This document shows, one piece after another, positions 7,678-11,201 of a DNA stretch of 11,201 nucleotides. Every line of letters starts with the position of its first letter. Position 1 is the first letter of the stretch. The notes beneath the pieces are model-generated. The model saw only the letters and a list, made by a program, of their open reading frames with translations, searched no databases and was not told where the DNA came from. The stretch is from Chloroflexota bacterium. GTDB taxonomy: Bacteria > Chloroflexota > Dormibacteria > Dormibacterales > Dormibacteraceae. Location of the stretch: positions 1 through 11,201 of the forward strand of contig VBGV01000245.1 in the NCBI GenBank assembly GCA_005880755.1, read 5' to 3'. A program made the position numbers and the translations under genes.

Positions 7678-8631
7678 TTGGGACATAAGGTTCATCCGAA
7701 CGCTTTCCGACTCGGCGTCTTCCGTCCCTGGGAGGCGAACTGGTTCGCCAATCCCAAGGACTACACGAAGATGCTCCACGAGGACCTGGAGATGCGCCGC
7801 GTCATCCTCGCGCGCCTGCGTAACGCAGGCATCGCGAAGATCGAGACCGAGCGTTCTTCCAACGCGCAGCTGACCGTGACGATCCATACGGCGAAGCCCG
7901 GCATCGTGATTGGCAAAGGCGGATCGTCGGTCGACCAGCTGCGCGAAGACCTCGAGAAGCGATTCGGCAACCGGGTGCGGATCTCGATTCAGGAGATCAA
8001 GCAGCCCGAGCTCGACGCGCAGCTCGTCGCGGAGAACATCGCCTCGCAGATCGAGCGCCGCATCAGCTACAAGCGCGCGATGAAGCAGGCGATCCTGCGC
8101 ACTATGCGCTCCGGCGCGAAGGGCGTGAGGATCTACTGCGGCGGCCGCTTGCGTGGCGCTGAGATGGCCAGAAGGGAGTGGGACCGCGAAGGCCGCGTCC
8201 CGCTGCACACCCTGCGCGCCGACATCGACTTCGGCCGCGCCACCGCCAAGACCACGTTCGGCGCCATCGGCGTGAAGTGCTGGATCTACAAGGACCAGAT
8301 CTCGCCGGTCCAGCGCCGGCTCGCCGCCATCCAGGAGGAGACGGTGCCCATCGCTGAGGCGATCGCCCCGCAGCCAGAGCTCGTCGAGGCACTCTCCCAG
8401 GCACAGGCGGCGCCGGTCGAAGTGGCTCCGACCGAGCCGGCACCCCAGCCTGCCCCCAGGCGTACTCGGGCCGCCGCCACGACGGTCGAGACCAAGAAGC
8501 CGGCCGCTGCTGCCCGGCCCAAGGCGGCCCCGAAGCCCAAGGCAGAGGCTGCCGGCACGGCCGCGGCCAAGAAGGCCCCCGCCAAGCCGGCCGCCAAGAA
8601 GACGACGACAGCCAGGAAACCCAAGAGCTGA
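7678..8631 (+). CDS. rpsC: 30S ribosomal protein S3 with long Ala/Pro/Lys-rich tail
   Basis: S3 lies at the mRNA entry tunnel of the 30S subunit and takes part in mRNA unwinding. The core (1 to about 208) starts MGHKVHPNAFRLGVFRPW and has a KH domain with IVIGKGG (GKGG at 79-82). It ends TTFGAIGVKCWIYKDQI. The TTG start directly follows the rplV stop and is the only one that restores the canonical MGxKVHP N-terminus. AGAGG at 7662-7666 is the likely Shine-Dalgarno. The protein has 317 residues against roughly 210-280 in most bacteria. About 109 extra residues form a low-complexity tail, first acidic and Pro/Ala-rich, then Lys/Ala-rich and resembling histone H1-like tails. The stop shares one base with rplP. 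The tail stays in frame with family-like codon use, so it looks real. Confidence 0.96.
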   Translation: MGHKVHPNAFRLGVFRPWEANWFANPKDYTKMLHEDLEMRRVILARLRNAGIAKIETERSSNAQLTVTIHTAKPGIVIGKGGSSVDQLREDLEKRFGNRVRISIQEIKQPELDAQLVAENIASQIERRISYKRAMKQAILRTMRSGAKGVRIYCGGRLRGAEMARREWDREGRVPLHTLRADIDFGRATAKTTFGAIGVKCWIYKDQISPVQRRLAAIQEETVPIAEAIAPQPELVEALSQAQAAPVEVAPTEPAPQPAPRRTRAAATTVETKKPAAAARPKAAPKPKAEAAGTAAAKKAPAKPAAKKTTTARKPKS

Positions 8632-9056
8632 TGCTGATCCCCAAGCGAGTCAAGTACCGCAAGATGCACCGCGGTCGCCGCACCGGCATCGCCACGCAGG
8701 GTGCCACGGTCGCGTTCGGCGACTTCGGCCTGCAGGCGATGGAAGCGTGCTGGATGAGCAACCGGCAGATCGAGGCGGCGCGGCGCGCGATGACCCGCCA
8801 CGTCAAGCGCGGCGGTCAGATCTGGATTCGTGTCTTCCCTGACAAGTCCATCACCAAAAAGCCCGCCGAGACCCGCATGGGTTCTGGCAAGGGCAACCCC
8901 GAAGGCTGGGTCGCGGTGGTCAAGCCTGGCCGCGTTTTGTTCGAGATGGGTGGCGTTACGCCTCAGGTCGCGAAAGAGGCAATGAAGCTCGCCGCAGCCA
9001 AGCTGCCGATCAAGACGCGGTTCGTCACCTCCGCCGAAAGTGGAGGTCCCAGATGA
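8631..9056 (+). CDS. rplP: 50S ribosomal protein L16
   Basis: L16 organises the A-site side of the 50S subunit near the peptidyl-transferase centre. The 141-residue product shows MLIPKRVKYRKMHRGR at the start, GLQAMEACWMSNRQIEAARRAMTRH, IRVFPDKSITKKPAETRMGSGKGNPEGWVAVVKPG and AAAKLPIKTRFV at the end. Arg82 in ETRMGSGKG corresponds to the E. coli Arg81 that is hydroxylated by RoxA (YcfD). Whether this organism has that enzyme cannot be seen here. The ATG is in a TGATG overlap with rpsC, and the stop forms an ATGA overlap with rpmC. Confidence 0.97.
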   Translation: MLIPKRVKYRKMHRGRRTGIATQGATVAFGDFGLQAMEACWMSNRQIEAARRAMTRHVKRGGQIWIRVFPDKSITKKPAETRMGSGKGNPEGWVAVVKPGRVLFEMGGVTPQVAKEAMKLAAAKLPIKTRFVTSAESGGPR

Positions 9057-9412
9057 AAGTCGACGAGCTCCGCGTGCTGGAAGCCGACGAGCTTGGGATG
9101 CGCCTCCGTACCGCGCGCCGTGAGCTCTACGAGCTCCGGTTCAAGCACGCGGTCGGCCAGCTCGAGAACTCGAGCCAGATCTCCAAGGTCCGGCACGACA
9201 TCGCGCGGATCATGACCGTCCTGCGAGAGAGGGATTTCGGAATCGGTCCCACCCTGGAGGAGGCCCAGCCCAGCGCCGTGGCCGTGGCTGAGCCAGAGCC
9301 AGAGGAAGAGGCGGTGGTGGAAGAGGCTCCCAAGCCCAAGCGCGGGCGCAAGAAGAGCGCTGGGCCCACGCCGGCAGGCCGGCGCGGGCCCACCGGTGAG
9401 GACGCAGGATGA
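9053..9412 (+). CDS. rpmC: 50S ribosomal protein L29 with C-terminal extension
   Basis: L29 is a small helical protein at the tunnel exit next to L23. Residues 1-62 fit the family: MKVDELRVLEADELGMRLRTARRELYELRFKHAVGQLENSSQISKVRHDIARIMTVLRERD. Typical L29 proteins end near residue 65. This one goes on for about 57 residues, with an acidic block (EPEPEEEAVVEE, 80-91) followed by a basic KPKRGRKK block (94-101) and a Gly/Pro/Arg end. The region coding for the last part contains a strong hairpin at 9362-9391. The gene has ATGA overlaps with rplP upstream and rpsQ downstream. The tail is in frame up to the rpsQ overlap, so it is probably translated, but its function is unknown. Confidence 0.93.
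   Translation: MKVDELRVLEADELGMRLRTARRELYELRFKHAVGQLENSSQISKVRHDIARIMTVLRERDFGIGPTLEEAQPSAVAVAEPEPEEEAVVEEAPKPKRGRKKSAGPTPAGRRGPTGEDAG
9362..9391 (+). repeat. Strong hairpin in 3' end of rpmC
   Basis: Bases 9362-9374 pair with 9379-9391 as two blocks (GGGCCC with GGGCCC, CGCCGG with CCGGCG) around one A.C mismatch, with a CAGG loop: twelve pairs, all G-C. It ends 17 nt before the rpsQ ATG and has no following T-run, so it is not an intrinsic terminator. Arms CCCACG and CGCGGG, and part of the downstream flank, also occur in the hairpin at 9731-9757. Confidence 0.75.
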
Positions 9413-9696
9413 CCGATACAGCTACTCAGCAGCCCACCGCTTCCACGCGCGGAAGGCGCAAGGTCCGCCTGGCCACCGTCATCGCCGACAAGATGGACAA
9501 GACCGTCATCGTCCAGGTCGGCTCCTCGAAGGCCCACCGCCTGTACCGCAAGACGATCCAGCAGCGAACCAAGTTCAAAGTGCACGACGAGAAGAACGAG
9601 TGCGGCGTGGGCGACCTCGTCCGCATCACCGAAACGCGTCCGATCTCGAAGGAGAAGCGATGGCGTGTGCTCGAGATCGTGGAGAAAGCGAAGTAA
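9409..9696 (+). CDS. rpsQ: 30S ribosomal protein S17
   Basis: S17 is an OB-fold primary binder of the 16S 5' domain. The 95-residue product has about 15 Thr/Gln-rich leading residues and then the family core: RRKVRLATVIADKMDKTVIVQV, HRLYRKTIQQRTKFKVHDEKNECGVGDLVRITETRPISKEKRWRVLEIVEKAK. The NECxVGDxVxIxETRPxSKxKRW signature is complete. It starts in an ATGA overlap with rpmC, so translation is probably coupled. It closes the 11-gene S10 cluster. The TAA stop is followed by the only long intergenic gap of the window. Confidence 0.97.
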   Translation: MTDTATQQPTASTRGRRKVRLATVIADKMDKTVIVQVGSSKAHRLYRKTIQQRTKFKVHDEKNECGVGDLVRITETRPISKEKRWRVLEIVEKAK

Positions 9697-9702
9697 CGAC
9701 AG

Positions 9703-9792
9703 ATGGTTCAGCAAGAAACCCGGCGCACCACCCCACGAAATCTTCGATTTCGCGGGGACCCCGGTAAGCCTCTTCGAGAGGTGGAGCGATAG
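9703..9792 (+). CDS. Possible mini-ORF mimicking the L14 N-terminus
   Basis: This ORF of 29 codons begins ATG six bases after the rpsQ stop and ends TAG, sharing one base with the rplN GTG. Its first seven residues, MVQQETR, are identical to those of L14. The two codons that differ (GAA/GAG, ACC/ACT) are synonymous. After that it is unrelated to L14 and rich in Arg (seven in 29). It is in a different frame from rplN. No good Shine-Dalgarno is visible (GGAG at 9681-9684 is 18 bases away), so it would depend on coupling to rpsQ. It could be a translated leader that opens the rplN ribosome binding site, or simply a by-product of a duplicated start. I do not recognise the peptide beyond residue 7. 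Confidence 0.4.
   Translation: MVQQETRRTTPRNLRFRGDPGKPLREVER
9704..9722 (+). repeat. Direct repeat, upstream copy of rplN start
   Basis: This is a 19-nt segment (TGGTTCAGCAAGAAACCCG) that matches 9793-9811 at 17 of 19 positions. Both differences fall at third codon positions and are silent in the MVQQETR reading. The copies are 89 nt apart. The pair could be a target-site duplication around an inserted palindromic element, or a partial tandem duplication. Confidence 0.85.
9731..9757 (+). repeat. Hairpin 1 in rpsQ-rplN gap
   Basis: CCCC (9731-9734) and CGAAATC (9736-9742) pair with GATTTCG (9746-9752) and GGGG (9754-9757) around a TTC loop: eleven pairs with a single A.C mismatch. A run of T does not follow, so termination is unlikely. 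It lies inside the mini-ORF. Confidence 0.75.
9769..9781 (+). promoter_or_regulatory. Hairpin 2 overlapping rplN Shine-Dalgarno
   Basis: CCTCT (9769-9773) pairs with AGAGG (9777-9781) across a TCG loop. AGAGG is one of two Shine-Dalgarno candidates for rplN, ten bases before its GTG; the other is GGAG at 9783-9786. The hairpin could therefore lower rplN initiation unless ribosomes translate through it. An alternative stem of 9724-9732 with 9780-9788 (eight of nine pairs) would cover GGAG instead. Confidence 0.5.
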
Positions 9793-10160
9793 TGGTTCAG
9801 CAAGAGACTCGTTTGAAGGTCGCGGACAACTCGGGGGCGAAGGAGCTCCTGGTCATCCGCGTGGCCGGGGGCCACTACCGCAAGTACGCGTACGTAGGCG
9901 ACATCATCACCGCCACGGTCAAGTCCGCCCAGCCGGGCGGCCAGGTCAAGAAGGGCGAGGTGGTTAAGGCCGTCGTGGTGCGGGTAAACAAGGAATACAA
10001 GCGACCGGACGGCTCATTGATCCGCTTCGACGAGAACGCGGCCGTCCTCCTCGCGACGGCCAACAACCCGCGCGGCACCCGCATCTTCGGGCCCGTCGCG
10101 CGTGAGCTGCGCGAGCGCAACTTCATGAAGATCATCTCGCTCGCCCCGGAGGTCCTGTAA
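9792..10160 (+). CDS. rplN: 50S ribosomal protein L14
   Basis: L14 lies on the 50S interface and forms intersubunit bridges. It is also the docking site for the silencing factor RsfS. The 122-residue product matches the family in length and sequence: MVQQETRLKVADNSGAKELLVIRV, then GDIITATVKSAQPGGQVKKGEVVKAVVVR, RPDGSLIRFDENAAVLL, NPRGTRIFGPVARELRERNFMKIISLAPEVL. GTG 9792 is the start, because the canonical N-terminus M-I-Q-x-E-T/S-R begins exactly here. The similar ATG at 9703 is out of frame and cannot encode L14. It is the first gene of the spc cluster, and its ribosome binding site sits in a structured gap. Confidence 0.98.
   Translation: MVQQETRLKVADNSGAKELLVIRVAGGHYRKYAYVGDIITATVKSAQPGGQVKKGEVVKAVVVRVNKEYKRPDGSLIRFDENAAVLLATANNPRGTRIFGPVARELRERNFMKIISLAPEVL
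9793..9811 (+). repeat. Direct repeat, native copy within rplN
   Basis: This is the downstream partner of the 9704-9722 repeat (17 of 19 identical). It forms codons 1 (part) to 7 (part) of rplN. It is the functional copy, as it continues into the L14 sequence. Confidence 0.85.
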
Positions 10161-10167
10161 CCAACAC

Positions 10168-10554
10168 ATGCTGAGAAACAAACCGGAACCGAAGCGCCGC
10201 TGGCTAGAGCTTGCGCCCGGCGATCCCGTGATCGTCACCGCGGGCAAGGACAAGGGCAAGCAGGGCGAGGTTTTGCGCACACTTCCCGACCAGCACAAGA
10301 TCGTGGTCAAGGGAGTCAACATCCTCAAGCGCCACACCAAGGCGGGCGCGCGGCGGGGCGGCACTCAGGTCGCCCAGGGTGGAATCGTCGACTTCGAAGC
10401 CCCGCTCGACTACTCCAACGTGATGCTCGTCTGTCCGCACTGCGGCCGCCCGACCCGGACCAAGCACACCGTGCTCGAATCCGGCGCCCGCGCTCTGGTC
10501 TGCCGCCACTGCGGCGAGCCGTACGAGCGCGTGCGCAAGACGGAGGCGCAGTAG
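10168..10554 (+). CDS. rplX: 50S ribosomal protein L24, zinc-ribbon form
   Basis: L24 is an assembly initiator of the 50S subunit near the tunnel exit. The 128-residue product has the KOW motif GDPVIVTAGKDKGKQGEVL (18-36), VVKGVNILKRHTK, and the GGIVDFEAPLDYSNVMLVCPHCGRPTR segment. Four cysteines as CPHC (89, 92) and CRHC (112, 115) form a likely zinc ribbon, a variant known in part of the L24 family and absent in E. coli. About 12 basic leading residues precede the KOW domain. The ATG is 7 nt after rplN, with GGAGG at 10148-10152 as a rather distant ribosome binding site. Its stop is followed 2 nt later by rplE. Confidence 0.97.
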   Translation: MLRNKPEPKRRWLELAPGDPVIVTAGKDKGKQGEVLRTLPDQHKIVVKGVNILKRHTKAGARRGGTQVAQGGIVDFEAPLDYSNVMLVCPHCGRPTRTKHTVLESGARALVCRHCGEPYERVRKTEAQ

Positions 10555-10556
10555 TA

Positions 10557-11171
10557 GTGGCGAAGGCCAAGCAGCAAGCCCCGAAGAAGGAAGCAGCCCC
10601 GAAGGCGCCCGGCACCAAGTCGGAAGCGCCGCCGCGCCTGCTTCAGACCTACCGCGGCACCATCGTGCAGCAGATGACCAAGGAGTTCGACTACGGCAAC
10701 GTGATGCAGGTACCGCGCCTCAACAAGATCGTCGTCAACGTCGGCATCGGCGAGGCGAAGGACAACGACAAGGCCCTCGACGCCGCGGTCGGCGACGTGA
10801 CGACCATCACGGGCCAGAAGCCGCAGCTGATCAAGGCGAAGAAATCCGTCGCTGCGTTCAAGCTGCGCGAAGGTCAGACGGTCGGCATCAAGACGACCCT
10901 CCGCGGCCGCCGCATGTGGTACTTCCTGGACAAGCTGCTGAACGTCGCGCTGCCGCGCATCCGCGACTTCCGCGGCGTGACGCCCGATGGGTTCGATGGC
11001 CGCGGCAACTACACGCTGGGCCTGCGCGAGCAGGTTGTGTTCCCGGAGATCGATTACGACAAGATCGACAAGCTCCGCGGCCTGGAGGTGAGCCTCATCA
11101 CAACCGCGCGGAACGACGACGAGGCGCGAAGCCTGCTGACAAGACTCGGAATGCCTTATAGGAAGAGGTAG
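10557..11171 (+). CDS. rplE: 50S ribosomal protein L5
   Basis: L5 belongs to the 5S rRNP in the central protuberance and contacts P-site tRNA. The 204-residue product has about 25 extra Ala/Lys/Pro-rich N-terminal residues, then the normal fold: VMQVPRLNKIVVNVGIGEA, TGQKPQLIKAKKSVAAFKLREGQTVGIKTTLRGRRMW, ALPRIRDFRGVTPDGFDGRGNYTLGLREQVVFPEIDYDKID, and LLTRLGMPYRKR. Most family members have about 180 residues. The GTG start is preceded by GGAGG (10542-10546) at ten bases and is the only upstream start in frame after the rplX stop. In E. coli the rplX-rplE junction carries the S8 repressor site. The 2-nt spacer here leaves no room for it outside coding sequence. Confidence 0.96.
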   Translation: MAKAKQQAPKKEAAPKAPGTKSEAPPRLLQTYRGTIVQQMTKEFDYGNVMQVPRLNKIVVNVGIGEAKDNDKALDAAVGDVTTITGQKPQLIKAKKSVAAFKLREGQTVGIKTTLRGRRMWYFLDKLLNVALPRIRDFRGVTPDGFDGRGNYTLGLREQVVFPEIDYDKIDKLRGLEVSLITTARNDDEARSLLTRLGMPYRKR

Positions 11172-11181
11172 GGATAGAAGT

Positions 11182-11201
11182 TTGGCCAAGAAAGCATCGA
11201 T
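11182..11201 (+). CDS. rpsN: Probable start of 30S ribosomal protein S14 (cut by window)
   Basis: Only six full codons are visible: TTG then GCC AAG AAA GCA TCG, read as M-A-K-K-A-S. This fits the start of S14 proteins (MAKK...), and S14 normally follows L5 in the spc cluster. The purine-rich GGTAGGGATAGAAG upstream could serve as ribosome binding site. Whether it is the short zinc-type (rpsZ) or the long type cannot be told from this fragment. Confidence 0.6.

Larger units (their letters stand above)
9697..9791 (+). other. 95-nt structured gap between rpsQ and rplN
   Basis: This is the longest space without an assigned gene. It holds a near copy of the rplN start (9703-9722), a 29-codon mini-ORF, an 11-pair hairpin (9731-9757), a second hairpin (9769-9781) and an alternative long stem (9724-9732 with 9780-9788). 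No convincing -35/-10 pair and no T-tract terminator are present. Every other junction in the window except tuf-rpsJ has 13 nt or less. Confidence 0.85.

Noticed and set aside
7042..8208. 388-codon minus-strand open frame opposite rpsS, rplV and rpsC
   Set aside because: It has the same shadow composition and crosses three well-supported genes.
9362..9391. rpmC-tail hairpin as an intrinsic terminator
   Set aside because: No T-run follows, and it lies inside coding sequence just before a coupled gene.
9731..9757. Intergenic hairpin 1 as a terminator between the S10 and spc clusters
   Set aside because: It is followed by ACCCCGG and not a T-tract, and no promoter is visible before rplN, so read-through is more likely.
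9703..9792. ATG 9703 as the true rplN start with a sequencing frameshift
   Set aside because: The sequence after MVQQETR in that frame does not resemble L14, while GTG 9792 gives a full 122-residue L14 with the canonical N-terminus.

Overview
The window is a continuous plus-strand run of translation genes: the str, S10 and spc ribosomal protein operons joined end to end. It is GC-rich (about two thirds by eye) and uses many GTG and TTG starts. The order is rpsL (cut at its 5' end), rpsG, fusA, tuf | rpsJ, rplC, rplD, rplW, rplB, rpsS, rplV, rpsC, rplP, rpmC, rpsQ | rplN, rplX, rplE, and the first codons of what should be rpsN/rpsZ. All genes belong to well-known families, and I see no transposase, phage, CRISPR, tRNA or rRNA gene.

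The organism is a bacterium, most likely a high-GC Terrabacteria lineage such as Chloroflexota, 'Dormibacterota' or an actinobacterium-like group. This rests on the EF-Tu type, the L2 C-terminus, the low-complexity Ala/Pro/Lys tails on S3 and L29, and the zinc-ribbon form of L24. Phylum is an inference and I cannot settle it without a database.

Layout: 1-4159 holds S12, S7, EF-G and EF-Tu. A 38-nt gap follows. 4198-9696 holds the complete 11-gene S10 cluster, packed with ATGA or TGATG stop/start overlaps that imply translational coupling. A 95-nt gap (9697-9791) follows, the only sizeable non-coding space. 9792-11171 holds L14, L24 and L5, with S14 starting at 11182. The products assemble the 30S head (S3, S7, S10, S19, S14), the decoding centre (S12), the peptidyl-transferase surroundings (L2, L3, L16), the exit tunnel and its rim (L4, L22, L23, L29) and the two main elongation GTPases.

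The most unusual place is the rpsQ-rplN gap. It carries a near copy of the first codons of rplN, 89 nt upstream of the real start and in another frame. This copy opens a 29-codon mini-ORF whose stop overlaps the rplN start by one base. The mini-ORF contains two hairpins and an alternative long stem that would cover the rplN Shine-Dalgarno region. A second strong hairpin near the end of rpmC shares arm sequences and a similar downstream flank, which suggests a small palindromic repeat family or a repeated RNA element. Other oddities are an L22 tunnel-hairpin tip that lacks the usual RAxGRA motif, an EF-Tu with Gln after the catalytic His, and long tails on S3 and L29.
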